Both the position numbers and the translations under genes were made by a program. This document shows positions 11,331 to 24,195 of a stretch of DNA of 64,000 nt, one piece after another (the stretch's first letter is position 1; every line of letters starts with the position of its first letter). Source of the DNA: Dasypus novemcinctus (Eukaryota; Chordata; Mammalia; Cingulata; Dasypodidae); the NCBI RefSeq assembly GCF_030445035.2, contig NC_080694.1, positions 72,493,147 to 72,557,146 on the forward strand, written 5' to 3'. A model generated the notes under the pieces. That model saw only the letters and a list, made by a program, of their open reading frames with translations, was not told the DNA's origin and made no database searches.

Positions 11331-12955
11331 CTTTTTTCTTTTCTCTTTCCTTTTTTTTCATGTTACCTTCAAAAACTATAGGAAGTTCCCATATATCCCC
11401 ACCCCCACCCCCCACTCCTCAAACAACAACCCCACCCCCACCTCCGCACACTCCCTGCACTTGGCAAACACACCCCGGAGCACCTCTGCACCACATGGAA
11501 ACAGTTCACATTATAGCTTACACTCTCCCCCAGCCCACCCAGTGGGATATGGCAGGATATATAATGTCCAGTATCTGTCCCTGCAACATCATTCAGACAA
11601 CCCCAAGTCCCCAAAACACCCCACATCACATCTCTTCTTCCCGCTCACTGCCCCCAGCAACTACCGTGGCCACGTTCTCCACACCAATGCTACAATTTCT
11701 TCCATTAATAGCCACAATATTTCCATAGCAGAATATCAGTAAGCCCACTTTAATCCATATTTTATTCCTCCATCCTGTGGACCCTGGGGTGGTTATGTCC
11801 ACTCCACCTCTATATCAAGAGGGGACTTAGATTCCACATGGATGATGGATGCAATTCTGCTTGCAGTTGTAGGCACTCTCAGTTCCCAAGTGTGGTGGTT
11901 GACCATTTTCACCTCCCTGTTAGCTGGCCTGGGTAAATCCAATGAAACAGAGGGTAGGAGTTGCAAGAATGCTGAGGCTCAGGGTCCAGCTGGCACATGG
12001 ACAGTCTAGAGATTCAAATCTCCTGGGTATACACCAACCCTAGCTCCAACCCCAGGCTCAATAAAAGTGACAGAAGAGGCATGTGTAGAATGGTCACCTC
12101 TGAGTCCAACTCCATCATACTCAGGAACACAAATTCCAAAGTAGGGCCTACTGACATGGCACTGAATTCCAGTAACATTTGCCATGACCGTATAATGTGT
12201 GGGTCTCCATAGCCCTCAGGACAACCAGTCCCTGGGGTTGTATCTACTTTGGCTGTCTCTGGGATCCTCCTGAGGTGTGCACAAACGCAATCCCTCTTAT
12301 CACCTCCAGACTCTTTTTTGAAGACTCTTAGTCATATAAGTGCATTTGTCTTTACCATTTCCCCCTTTTATTCAAGGCAAAAAAGCAGTTTTTAACACAT
12401 GATCCTACATGTAGGCTGAGATATTCCGCTGGTCTGAGTTGATCTGTTTATTCAATGTCTTTTTCTTGTTACATTACCAGCTAGTGCTTGGTAGCAATCC
12501 TTTGGCACCAGGGAGTAAGTCATGTCCCACTGTGGGGGGAAGGTAATACATTTAAATGCTGAGTTTGGCTGAGAGAGTGGTCATTTTTGAGCAACAGGGA
12601 GGCTCTCAGTAGGTAACTCTTAGGTCCCCTGCAGCTCTAGGCCTAGTTCAGATTTCAGGCACAAAGACTCATAAGTACAGTCATCAGTATCAAGGACTCA
12701 TAGTTGGACCATTCTTCTTTATTGGTCTTTGCCATTGCACTTGGGGGGTTGTTTCTGTTCCATTGCAATGTGATAGAGTTCTCCTGAGTAGGAACTCAGC
12801 ACTCCCTTGGTTATCATTTGTAACTGTAACTACTATGAAAATATCCAACATGTATCTGAATATTTTTATGTATCCTATGTATGTGCCCAGTAGAACTCCC
12901 TCTCAACCATATGTCCCCTATCTTCTCTTCTCCCAAGACACAACTATTAATTCCT
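11331..12955 (-). mobile_element. L1 3'UTR fragment, antisense
   Basis: The element begins on the plus strand with a T/C-rich run (the reversed tail) and a C-rich block at 11,398-11,455, the complement of the G-rich L1 tract. It then follows the L1 3'UTR backwards: 'tagcttacactctcccccagcccacc', 'tatgtccactccacctctatatcaag', 'gttgtatctacttt'. The proline-rich reading frames here are antisense translation of this UTR, not genes. The left edge falls exactly where duplication unit A' stops. I found no clear target duplication. Confidence 0.8.
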
Positions 12956-14464
12956 GATGAGAGACACGTTCAAAAATATAACACAGTCTTTCAAGAAATT
13001 AAAGCTAAAAATGAATTCATTATAGGGAAACTGCGGGAGGGGTAGGGAGTGGAGAATATGGGAATCCCCTACATTTTTTATGTATCATTTATGTAATCTA
13101 AGTATCTTTTTTAAACAAAACAAGTCATTATAAAGAAGTCCTCGTGTGAATGGACTGTCTCTGACCAATAAAAATGTTGGAACCTAGAGTTACATCGACT
13201 AATGCCTGTAAATACAGAAGATTCAAATCATACATAAGAAAACCAGCTGTAGAAAAAATGAGTTTCTTTAATTTCAAAGAACCCAACTTAATTTTCTTTC
13301 CTGGTTTATTTCTACCAGTGATAGAAAACACAGTCACTTTGAGAATCTTCCTCATTTTTTCCTGAGCTGCACTTGGGTTGAGTATTACAAAGTATCCAAG
13401 CATTGAGGAGAGCCACCATGATCTCAAAGTGCTCTCACCAGTTAGGGATTCACTAAGTGTTTTTAACCTCCTGGCTTTAACTAGTAGTAGAGGTCATTCT
13501 GGAAAAGTCTCATTGTGTCATTTACATTGCCTCTTCAGATGAAATGGTTTAAAATGACACTCATGTGGAAGTTCTAAATAATACAACCATCTAATAGAGA
13601 CTCTGAAATACATGTTTTTCAATCATGAATGAAGAAAAAAGAAATATAAACAATATGAAAAGATTTAATAAAAAGGCAAATTTGAAAATTAAGCAAAAAA
13701 TAGATATATTATACAATGATTAAAATTTAAAACTCAATAAAAAAGTTAAGCAAGAGATAAAACACAATGATAAAATAAGTGAATTAAAGGGTAAATCAAA
13801 GGATTTCCCACAAAATGAGCAATAATAAATGAAGTGATTTTTTTTAATGAAAAAGATTAGGAATTACAAAAGAGAAAAAAAGTTCAAATTTATCTAATGA
13901 TAGTTCCAGAAAAATATATTGATTTCTTTTTCCATTCTTTCAGGGAATGAGTTACAGGTAATATTCATAGAACTAATTTCTGAGGGTTTGTCCAGATGTA
14001 ATAGAGTCATAGAGCTCTGGGTTTGAGAAGCACAATATATATTGATCCAAATAAAGAAAATAAATTCACAAGTAATTATGTGCAACTGAAAAAAAAAGAT
14101 AATTGAAAAAGTAAAATAAAATAAAAATTAAAAAAAAATAACTGACAGGAATTTTAAAAAGCTTGAAGTAGAACAAGAAATTTTAAAGCAATAGCAATGT
14201 GATATTCAGGAAGCTCTGTTGTTTTACCTCTCACATTTGGTTCTACAGTCCCCTGGGAAATATGCTATGTAGATGGTGTAATTTTATTCATGTGGGTATA
14301 CCCAACTGAACCAGCACCAGTACAGCAGGAAAGCACCTTCTCCCACTGAACTGCAGGGGTGTCTTTGTCATAATCAGGTGGCTGGATATGTATGAGAGTC
14401 TCAAATATGCCAGCTAATCTATGAATATTATGATCATTCATGCTCATAATATAAAGCTCTATTA
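12956..14464. other. Gene-free, AT-rich stretch
   Basis: Apart from a shred of old L1 3' end at 13,020-13,125, I recognise nothing here. 13,600-14,160 is very A-rich and contains several homopolymer runs. ORFs are short and overlap on opposite strands without any sign of selection. Confidence 0.5.
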
Positions 14465-15195
14465 ATTACTGCAGCTTTATAGCAATTTTATATCTTGTAG
14501 TCTAAATTTTCTAATTCTGCTCTTTCAGATTTTCTGGGCTACTATAGGTCTTCTGAATATCCATATATGCTTTGGAATCAGGTTTCAATTTCCAAAAAAC
14601 ACTCCCTGGGGAGCGGGTGCATCTCAGTGGTTGAACACCTGCCTCCCGTGTATGAAGTTCCTAGTTCAATCCCTGGTACCTCTTTAAATAAATACTTGCT
14701 AAGATTTTTATTGGAATTACATTGAATCTACAGAACAAATAGAGAACTTTCTTCTTTAAAGGCTGCGTCATCTAATCCATGAACAGGGTATTCTCCTGCA
14801 TTTATCTTCAAAAATTCTCTGAGATATTACATATAGTTTTCAGTGTAATAGTTTTGTACATGCCTTAGATATATTTCTATGTATTTGATATATTTGATAT
14901 ATTTTATGCTATTGTAAATTGTATTTTTATTTGTCTAATTTGTTGCTAATATTATATATTGAACTTTTTGCTGTGACCTCACTCAGTTTACTTACAAATT
15001 CTAGCCTATCTTTAAAGATTCTTTTGAGTTCCAATGTATACATCAAGTTATATGTTAATATAAAGCTTTTCATTTCTCCCTTTCCAATTGTTAAAACTTC
15101 TATTTCTTCTAGTATTTTTGTGCTGCCTTGGAACTGTAACTCAATGTTGAATAGAAGTGATGATAGTAAATTTTCTCATCTTGTCAAGAGAAACA
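14465..15195 (-). mobile_element. Old L1 ORF2 remnant, antisense
   Basis: Text such as 'tttttattggaattacattgaatct' and 'gtatttttatttgtctaatttgttgctaatat' is the reverse complement of the L1 ORF2 reverse transcriptase region, with many stops and indels. A SINE is inserted at 14,606-14,690. Confidence 0.65.
14606..14690 (+). mobile_element. tRNA-derived SINE (DAS type), short
   Basis: About 85 bases starting 'gggagcgggtgcatctcagt' carry a tRNA-like A box and B box (ggttgaacacctgcc; agttcaatccctgg). This matches the head of armadillo DAS SINEs. It lies inside the antisense L1 remnant. Confidence 0.7.
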
Positions 15196-15769
15196 CATTC
15201 AGGTTTCAAGGCAGCTACCAAAGTACTCAGCATTGGGGCGTCTCCATTTTGCTCAGATGGGCTTGACTTGGCCAAGGGACAGATGCCAAAGCAAGTTGCT
15301 CTGCTAGTTCAGCATGACTGTTCTTGCCCTCCCATCAACTGTCCCCCTCATTTCAACCCCAGAGAAATCAGAAACATCCTAGAAAATGTGGAAGATGCAT
15401 AGAATTGTGAATCTGGTAAATTCAGAATGTATGAAAATGGCCCGTACACCCCTTGGAATAGGCCTGAAATGAATGTGGAGAGAAGCTTATCTTTGCATAA
15501 AGTTCTGTTCTGGATTATTATCTCAGGTTGTGTATATTAAATAATAAAGAGACACTATTCTTATGAGTAACAGTGATTGTAGGACTTTTATTAATTACGA
15601 GTGAAAGGTTAATAATGGAGTCCCCACAACAGGGGAAAATACCAATCCTACAAAATATGTTTAAATGGGAAATAGGACCAAAAATTGCAATGTTTGAATC
15701 ATAGTTATTTAACATAACAGTAGAAATAATTGCAATTATAAAGACAAAATATCACTTAGGGTTAACGTG
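15196..15769. other. Unassigned sequence
   Basis: An 81-codon open frame (15,157-15,402) has a cysteine-containing C-terminal part, but I cannot match it to a family and it has no promoter, start context or partner. It may be a scrap of a processed gene copy or an unlisted repeat. Confidence 0.3.
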
Positions 15770-15975
15770 TAAGGCACAGTACCTTTTTTAAAGGGTATCT
15801 CATTTATTCTTCTCAATAACACTCCAAAGTATGATTTATTATTATTATTCCACTACTATAAATGAAGAATTTTGGGTAGAGAGAGATAAAATATTTTTTC
15901 CCAAGATATACATAGCTATTAAATTAGAGAGCTGAGCTATGATTCCAGAAAGTCTGGCTCCAGACTTTATAATTT
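15770..15975 (+). mobile_element. MIR SINE
   Basis: The order of segments (tctcatttattcttctcaataacactc, a TTATTATTATT tract, aaatgaagaa, then acatagctattaaattagagagctgagctatgattcc and agtctggctcc) follows the ancient MIR consensus with heavy divergence. Confidence 0.75.
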
Positions 15976-17829
15976 TAACATTAACCATACCCCTAATTTT
16001 CCTAAACTTAAATCTAATTATAACCCCAGGCCTAACTCTATCCTAACACATAAAAATGGAAGGGGAAATTGATCAAAGATTGGGAAAGCAGTTTAACATG
16101 TGGACTTAATATTTAAAAAACAAGATACCTGACTGAAAATATTAATTTTGGATGATGAGAGAGAGAGAGAAGGAGATACAGAGAAGTTTCTACAATTAGT
16201 CTAGGAGTTTAACACATTATAAAAACAGAGCAACATAGACAAGGAATGGAAGAAGAACCTATGCTAATAAATGTATATTTTCTCCCCAAGCCCAATTTAT
16301 CCATCTTCATTAAAGATACTTTCCATAAGCAATTAGTGTATTTTAGGCAAAAGTTAGATGACAATCAGTAATAGTATGCAACAATATCCTAACACCATGC
16401 CTGCACAGATTATTTAAAAACTCACTGTAGAAATCAAGTAGGATTTAATTTGATGCTTTTTAACAGAAAAAGTTTATGGTAAAGTTTAACACATTCAGAT
16501 GGCCCTGAATTTATAAAATGAAATGAAATCTGCAAAATTCTCATTCTGAATATCTATAATATAAAATTAAAAATTGTTACTACTTTATTGTATTTTCAAT
16601 GTCCACCCTGGAAAGTTCAAATTCCCTGACAGTTTGGAATCCAGTACAGTTATTTTGAGAAGCCAGGTCCAAACAGGACTTTGTGTTGAAGATAGTAAAT
16701 GCTCTATTTGTGGAGGAGAGGGTAAGAGAAGAGAACATGAAAACTGCAAGAAAGCCAGGCTCTCCGGAATAGTGGTGTGAGGAGCCCAAGGAAACTTCTC
16801 ACCCAGAAAGACATCTATTAAATGGCTCAACATTGACAAAGACCAACCTTCAGAGTCTCCAGAGATTGATCTGGGGGCTTACAAATTGGTAAGCATTTAT
16901 GCAATAAAATATAAGGAAAATTGTTTAAAAAAAAAAACAAAAAACACCGGAAGGCTGTGACATTCAAGATAAGAACAACACCCATTCCCTCGCTGTCCTT
17001 CCTCACGAAAGAGATGATCCAGCAAAATGAGCAGCTGAGGGGCAGCTTCCATCTCTCCCAGTTTCCTGGCGAGGAAGAGCTATTCTGGGTTGACAGTCAG
17101 TGAACACGGGAAAATCACATTTTTCACAGCTCCATGTTACACAAAGTCTGCATCGGGCAAGTAGCAGCAACTGGGTGGTGGCCCTTGTTCCCCATCTCCA
17201 ACTCCCATTGTGTAGGGAGGATCTGGGTGGAGCAGCTGGTGAAGAGCATGGTCCCCCTTTGCCACACAGATCTGTCTTACATAAAACATGATCTAGAGGG
17301 AGTGGCAGCAAAATCATAGTTCCAGTTCCACAGCTGCCTGGGATAGAAGAGCTACTCTGGGAGATTCAGCAGCTGGTGAGATTGACATGTTCCACGTTAC
17401 AGAAGATCTAAACTGAGTGATGACAGCAACTTGACAAAGGCATCAATTTACACACACATACCCACACAGCTCCTACTCTGCAAGTATGATCCAAATGGGA
17501 CAGCCAGTGAAGAGTAAATTGCCCCCACTCTCAGCTCCTGCGGGCTCTATAACACAGAGGATATTCCCAGAGGAAGGTTAGGGCAAGCCTCAAAGACTGG
17601 CAATACCGTGTCCCTGCCAAAGCATCCAGCTTTATTTGAAACATATTGTAGACCAGACTGAGCAATTTATGTTGCCAATAAATTCTTGAAATCAATATAC
17701 AAATCAGTTAGAAATTAGTGGAGACTAATACTTGTGTGTGATCCCAATAAATCAGGCCAGCCAGAAGCTTGCCAGGAAGGGCAGAGAAAGAGACAAAGAT
17801 TGCCTGGCTAAAATCTAAGTCATCTTCTC
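15976..17829. other. Gene-free stretch, possible old L1 5' region
   Basis: A (GA)n run lies at 16,160-16,175. From 16,920 to 17,580 there are imperfectly repeated phrases (gaagagctattctggg at 17,076 and gaagagctactctggg at 17,348; tgttacacaaagtct and cgttacagaagatct) resembling an old L1 5'UTR. An old L1 ORF2 in the same orientation follows from 17,830. I see no supported gene. Confidence 0.35.
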
Positions 17830-18245
17830 AAACTATTTCAAAAATTTGAAAAGGGAGGAATACTTCCCAACTCATTCTGTATGGGCAGCATTTCCCTAAT
17901 ACCAAAGCCAGAAAGGACATAGCAAGGAAAGAAAGCTGCAGATGAATGCCCTTTATGAATATAGATTTTAAAATCTTCAATAAAATGCTAGCACACTGAA
18001 GCCAAGAACACTTTAATAGTATTAAGCACTATTACCAAGTAAGAGTTATCCTAGGAATACAAGGGTGTTTGACTATAAGGAAATGAGTAAATTTAATATA
18101 CCATAGTTACAGAATGAAAGAGAAACAGCACATTATTCCTCAAATGATGTAGAAATGGCATCTGAAAAAAAAAAGGCAGTGTTCTTTTTTTTATAAAACA
18201 CTTAGAACACTAGGAATAGAATAAACTTCCTCAACATGATAAGTG
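17830..18245 (+). mobile_element. Old L1 ORF2 remnant, part 1
   Basis: Reading this strand gives broken reverse transcriptase text ([18 protein letters not shown], then RNTRVFDY), with stops and shifts. It continues at 20,405 after a nested insertion. Confidence 0.75.
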
Positions 18246-18532
18246 CATATGTCTTAGATTGCCATGCTGCTATGACAAATGCCACCCAATGGGCTGGCCT
18301 AAGCAACAAGAATTTATTGGCTTACCGGTCTTGAGACCAAAAGTCCCAAATCAAGGTGTAGGCAAAGGCATGCTTTCTCCCAGATTCAGCACCTTTCTGG
18401 TGATGACATTTCTCCAACACAGCGTGATGTCCATGGTTTCCTCTTGTATGGTTTCCTAGGACTCGCTGAGTCTGAATTTCTTCTGCTTATGAGGATCTCA
18501 AATTATAGAGATTAAGGTCAGTCATGATTCAG

Positions 18533-18545
18533 TTGGGCCATTCTT
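18533..18545. repeat. Target site duplication, left copy
   Basis: The 13 bases ttgggccattctt recur exactly at 20,254-20,266 and flank the antisense L1 between them. Confidence 0.85.
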
Positions 18546-20253
18546 TTATTTTATTTTATTTATTTTTTGTTTTTATTTTTGCAGTTTTTATATTTTTTAT
18601 TTATTTTTAATTTTTAAATTTTTTTTTTATTTTTTGGGTTTACTCTTTTTTGTCTTTATTTATTTAATGTTACATTTAAAAAATATGAATGTAATATTAC
18701 CCTTCCCTACTCCTTCCCCCATAACAACAACCACCTCCATCATCATGAGACATTCATTGCACTTAGTGAATACATCTCTGAGAACCACTGCACCTCATGG
18801 TCCATGGTCCACACCATAACCCACACTCTCCCACAGTCCACCCAGTGGGCCATGGGAAGACATACAATGTCTGGTAACTGTCCCTGCAGCACCACCCAGG
18901 ACAACTCCAACCCCTAAAAGTGTCCCAACATCACATCTCTTCCTCCCACTCCCTACCCCCAGCAGCCACCTTGGCCACATTCTCTACACCAATGCCACAT
19001 TTTCTTTGATTACTAATCGCAATAGTTCATGAACAGAATATCAGTAAGTCCACTCTAATTCATACTATATTCCTCCATTCTATGGACCCTGGAATGGTTA
19101 TGTCCACTCCACATCTATATCAAGAGGGGGCTTAGAGTCCACATGGATGCTGGATGCAATTCTGCTTTCAGTTGTAGGCATTCTTGACTCCCTGGTGTGG
19201 TGGTTGACCTTCTTCATCTCCATGTCAGCTGAGTGGGGTAAGTCCGATAAACCAGAGTGTAGGAGTTGCAAGTCTGTTGAGGCTCAGGGCCTGGTTATCA
19301 CATGGTCAGTCCAGAGATTCATGTCCCCTGGGTATACACTAAACCCCAGCATGAACTACAGATCCAGTAAAAGTAACAGGAGAGGTTTGTGAACAAAGAT
19401 CATATTTGAGCCCAGCTCCATCACACAGAAACACAAACTGCAAAGTAAGGCCAACTGACATGACACTGAACTCCATCTGCCATGACCATAGAACGTGTGG
19501 GTCTCTGTAGCTCTCAGAAGAACCAATACCTGAGGTTGTATCTACTTTTTCTGTCTCTGGGACTCTGCTGAGGTGTGCATAAGGGTGACCCACTGATAAT
19601 CTCCTGGCTCTTGTGGAGACTCATAGTCATATAAACTCATTTTTCCTTTCCATTTCCCCCTTTAATTCAGGTCAAAAAGCATTTGTTTGTAACTCCCGGT
19701 ATTCTATGTAGACTGAGATATTCTGCTGGTCTGAGTTGACCCTTTTATTCAAGGTCATTTTCCAGTTACATCATCAGCTGGTACTTGGTAGTAATCCCTT
19801 GGCACCAGGGAGGCTCATCCCCTGGAGTCATGTCCCATGCTGGGGGGAAGGCAATGCATTTACATGCTGAGTTTGGCTTCAAGACTGGCCACATTTGAGC
19901 AACATGGAGGCTCTCAGGAGGTAACTCTTAGGCACTCTGCAGCTCTAGGACTTGTTCTTATTTCAGGTGCACAGGCTCACAAGCATAGTCATTAGTATCA
20001 AGGGCTCATTGTTGGACCTTCCTTCTTTTTTGGTCTCTGCTGTTGCACTTGGGGGATTGTTGCTGTTCCTTTAGGGAATGTGATAGAGCTCCCCTGGCTA
20101 GGAACTCAGCACTCCTTCAGTTGTTGTTTTAATTGTAACCAGTATGAAAATATCCAAACAGTTTTATGTAGCCTGGATATAGGCCCTGGAGAACTCCCTG
20201 CCAACCATGTGTCCCCTGTCAATAACATCCCACACCAGTATTCCTCCCCTGTA
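18546..20253 (-). mobile_element. L1 3'UTR fragment, antisense, with 13-bp TSD
   Basis: It starts with a T-rich reversed tail (18,546-18,670) and then gives the L1 3'UTR in reverse: 'cctccatcatcatgagacattc', 'ccacactctcccacagtccaccc', 'gttgtatctactttttctgtctctgg'. It has the same layout as 11,331-12,955. The 13-bp duplication is perfect. Confidence 0.85.
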
Positions 20254-20404
20254 TTGGGCCATTCTTAACTAGGATCTTAGAAGACCCTATTCACAAATGA
20301 GTCAACACCTTAGCAATCTAAAAGGAGTTCTACGTACAAATGGGCTCCCAGTAACAGGGACATGAATAAAGAATAAGGGCATGTCTTTTATTGGGATGCA
20401 TAAT

Positions 20405-21300
20405 TCTATCTACCATTGCACAGATGAAATACCCACAGTTAGCATCATACTTAATGGTGAGAGACTGAAAACTTTCCCACTAGGATCAGGAACAAGACAA
20501 GGATGTCTACTTTCACCACTGCTATTTAATATCATATAGGAAGTTCTAGCCAGAACAATTGGGCAAGAAAAATTAATTAAAGGAATCCAAATTGTAAATA
20601 AAGAAGTAAAATTATCTGTACTCATAAAGAGCATGAGCCTATAGATAGAAAATATCATAGAATCCACAAGAAAACTACCAGAGCTAATAAATGAGTTCAG
20701 CAAAAGTTATTGAGCACAAGATCCATACTCAAATATCAATTGTGCTTCTATACACCCATAATGAACAACATGAAAAAGAAAACAAAAAAAAATTCCATTT
20801 GCAAAATCAGCTTAAAGAATAAAATATCTAAGAACAAATTTAACCAAGGAAGTGAAAGACTTTGACACTGAAATCTAAAAAACTTTTCTTAAAGGAATTA
20901 AGTAAGATATAAATAAATGGAAATACATCCTTGGTTTATGGATTGGAAGACTTAATGTTGTTAAAATGTCAACACTGCACAATGATATTTACATATTCAT
21001 TAAAATCCCTACCAAAGCCAGTTATCAAATCTATTTGGAATAATGAAGGGTCCAGAATATCTAAAACCATCTTTCAAATGAGTAATAAAGTTGGATGTCT
21101 CACACTTTCCAAATTTCAAAACCTACTACGATATCACAGTAATCAAAAGAGTGAGGTATTGTCTTAAGAATAGACAAACAGAACAATGGAATAGAATTGA
21201 GATTTTAGAAATAAGTCCAAATATCTATGCTCAAATGATTTTTGACAAGAATGGCAAGTCTATTCAATGGGTAAATAAGAGTCAATTCTTAAAATGACAC
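20405..21300 (+). mobile_element. Old L1 ORF2 remnant, part 2
   Basis: This resumes the ORF2 of 17,830-18,245. It reads GSGTRQGCLLSPLLFNI (a reverse transcriptase core motif) at about 20,485-20,535, then EVLARTIGQEKLIKGIQI, and later LTLSKFQ and NRQTEQWNRIEI. It is broken by stops and shifts. The element is much older than the L1 at 6.9 kb. Confidence 0.85.
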
Positions 21301-23074
21301 TGGAAAAACTGGGTATTTATTTGGGGTAGGAGCTTACAGATACCAGGCCATAAAGCATAAAATTCTCCAAAGTCTATTTTCCCTAAGTATTCACCAAAGT
21401 CTATTTTCACTTGTTGGAGCAAGAGGGCTGCCAATGTCTGTGAGGGCTCAGGCTTGCTGGGTTTCTCCTTTCCTGGGGCTTGTTTCTCTTTCCTTTGTGT
21501 GCTTACTTCCTGGGGCTCCAGCTTAAAGCTTCAGCATCAAACTCTAGCATCAAAACTCCAACATCAAAAATGCTTAACTCTGTCCTTTGTCATCCCCTTT
21601 ACTTGTGGGTCCCCACCCACCAAAGGGTGGGGACTTAACACCCTACTTGCACAAGAGGTTTATGTAATTACTTAATGAAGTAAACCAATGAATCCCAACA
21701 TCAACAACAGGCAATTTTCTCAATGGAAGCTTCCTCCAGATTTGCCAGTAATGACTAACTCTGGGAATCAGGTCTCCAGGGTCAAGAAAGATTCCTTTTG
21801 CAGCCCAGTCCTTTCTGGTCCAATGAGACATGACAATTGATAATGCCTAGTGCCCAAGCTTCATCATTTGTACCCTCTCACATGATCTCACCCATGGAGC
21901 CAAAGGCCCTGGACTCTAAGGTCAATGGTTACCACTCCTGGGATGGCTTTTACAGAAGTCCACAGGTAAGAGTAGAAGGGGTCATTTGGAAAATTGACTA
22001 ATGGACTCAGAATTCAGTGTACCACAGAAAGTACAAGTCCTGCAGTTTGGAAACTACATAACTTTGAACGACTACTTCCAAAGCAGCGTGTTAACAATTC
22101 CAGTTATGGGAAAATACCTTGCATGGTAAAACTGCTGCTAGATACTCATGTGGAAGTATTTAATAGTAAGTTAAACATTTGTGTCTGGAGTTTAGGAGAG
22201 AGTTGGCATTGAAGATAAATTTTGGAGTTATTTGTTTCTAGATTTTTAAAGCATGGAACTGGAAGATAGAGAAGAGGTCCAGAAGGGGGTGATAAAAAGG
22301 AAAGGACTCAGCAAAGGAGACTGGAAAGGACTGAAGGTGAGAGCACTGAACTCAGGAGTAGGTTAGCCATCCTTCAAGCCAGACAAAGAAAGTGTGGGAA
22401 GGAAGGAGGATCAACCATGTTAAATCACCTTGAGAGGTCAAGTAACTTAACAACTGAGAACTGAACTTTGATATTCACAAGAGTGGTTTCAGAGGAATGA
22501 TAAAAGCAAAAATTTGATTGAAATAGGTTCCAGAAAGAATGAAATGTAGAGCAATGAGCTTGGAAAATAGCAAACCATGAGTAATGGAGACAATGAGCTT
22601 CTTGAAGAATTGTGCCATAAACAGCAGGGAAGTGGGGCAGTAACTAGAAAAGGCTGTGGAGACACACTAGGATATTAGGATATGGTCCTCTGAGGCTGAA
22701 ATTTTAGAGATGGAGAGAGAAGCCTCACAACCCCAAGAGGCTGAAATATTCAGATTACCTCAGTACTGAGCCCCACTTGGCCTGAGAGCTAGATGAATAA
22801 GCTGGAGGTGGATAGAATAGCAATCAGAGTACTCGACCAAAATATCAAGAAGATCCAACCTGGGAGAAGATGCAAAAATGTGAGTGGTATGGCCCTGACT
22901 GAGCTAAAAGAAGTGTTGTTCTAAAGAGATGAAGGAGTAGAAGAAGATTTAATCTTGTAGCAGCTGCAGAATTCTCCAGTTTCCAATAAAAAGGATGGAA
23001 ATGGAAAAGTGGGAAAGAAAAGGAAGAGTGGCAGAGCTATGGTTGATAGGATGCCCTATATTTTGAATTCTACT
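21301..23074. other. Gene-free stretch
   Basis: 21,380-21,840 contains short internal repetition (agcatcaaactctagcatcaaaactccaacatcaaaa) that may belong to an unlisted LTR or SINE. The rest is unique-looking, A/G-rich sequence. No ORF above 78 codons and no splice-flanked coding text was seen. Confidence 0.4.
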
Positions 23075-23255
23075 CAGCAAACTAGGAGTATCAGCATCAC
23101 CTGCCAGCATGTTAGAAATGCAAATTCTCCTGTCCCACCTCAGACCTACTACATCAGAATCTCTAGCTGGAGCCCAGAAATCTATGATTTAACTAGCGCT
23201 CTAGGTGGTTGTTATGCAATCTGAAGTTTGAAAAGCACTATTGCCAAGTATTCAG
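23075..23255 (-). mobile_element. MER5A-like hAT DNA transposon remnant
   Basis: Segments 'agtatcagcatcacctg', 'gttagaaatgcaaattctc', 'cagacctactacatcagaatctct' and 'tgaagtttgaaaagcac' follow the MER5A consensus in reverse orientation, with typical old divergence. Confidence 0.8.
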
Positions 23256-23639
23256 AGATGCTCTGCATAAAGAGGGAAAAGTTTATGTTCCTTTATCCTA
23301 AATGTTATCCTTTGGAGCATCTGAAGACTGCTAGAAGCAAGGAGGTAAACAGTACATATATTATAAGAGAAAAGCACAGTATGCCTGTCAAACGATCCAT
23401 TATGAGACTTGGGTTGTAGACTCTGCAGGTTGAAAGGGATGTTGATCATCTACTCCACTCACAGAAGTCGGAGCAGAGTAAGTATTTTCTCAGGGGTAAT
23501 CAATTATTTCCAGTTAACATAACACGACCCAGCTTTTCATCGTGGTTGACCTGAAGGGCATGTTCACACACACACACAATAGATATCCTCATTATTAGAA
23601 ATCAATCGTTTGAGCAATAATCCTTCGGACAAAACGGCT

Positions 23640-23990
23640 GGTGTTATAATGAATTTTTTAAGAGAGCATGGCGTATCCTGGGCCAATGTGAGCTCTAGCA
23701 GGCATGTGGGCATGAGCGGCTCCTTGTGGGGGTGGTGTTCCTGAAGCGATCTCTGGAGCAGGTCCAGTGTGGCCTCACCAACACCAAGGTGCAGATACTG
23801 GGCTGCATGGCCTCCACCACCACGTGGCCTGCAACGTGCTGCAACATGTTGCTCCAGAAAGGTATTAAAGACTATTTCAACAAGCGACCATCCTGTAGCT
23901 GTGCCTCAACATCATGTTTGTGGGCCGCTGTGACATTCTGCTGCAGATGCACCTAGTGGATGACATGAAGAATCTGGGGATCTGTTCCAT
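23640..23990 (+). pseudogene. Possible processed pseudogene, parent gene not recognised
   Basis: This GC-richer block stands out from its AT-rich surroundings and reads as broken coding text. A 76-codon open frame (23,726-23,956) contains LEQVQCGLTNTKVQILGCMAS. A different frame further on reads LNIMFVGRCDILLQMHLVDDMKNLGICSIL. The frame change and absent introns would suit a decayed retrocopy, but I cannot name the parent. It could equally be an exon-like fragment of an unlisted repeat. Confidence 0.35.
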
Positions 23991-23994
23991 CCTT

Positions 23995-24195
23995 TCTGAC
24001 CAGAGGTTCTTCATCTTTTTGTTTCAAGGACCCCTTAGCCAGTCAGGTGAAAACCATTGACCCCTTACTAAGTCCACACTACACTGTGTAACATTTAATA
24101 AATATACCACACCCGCACCAACATATCCCCACAAGAATAATGTTTTTTAACTTCAATTCAAGCTCATGGACCCCTTGTTAAGAAGCCCTGACCTA
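23995..24195. mobile_element. Small DNA transposon remnant with inverted ends
   Basis: The left end (ccagaggttcttcatc, caaggacccctta) and right end (catggaccccttgttaagaagccctg) are imperfect inverted repeats of each other about 200 bases apart. This is the layout of a short non-autonomous DNA transposon. I cannot name the family with confidence. Confidence 0.45.

Larger units (their letters stand above)
18246..20404. repeat. Unidentified interspersed repeat split by L1 (inside L1 ORF2)
   Basis: 18,246-18,545 and 20,254-20,404 join across an antisense L1 and themselves interrupt L1 ORF2. The first part contains 'tgctgctatgacaaatgccacc' and 'acaagaatttattggcttac', wording like mammalian transposon or LTR ends, but I cannot name the family. 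Its outer edges are approximate. Confidence 0.45.

Noticed and set aside
11360-11742. Proline-rich open frames on the plus strand
   Set aside because: Antisense translation of the C-rich L1 3'UTR end; the same text appears in other L1 copies.
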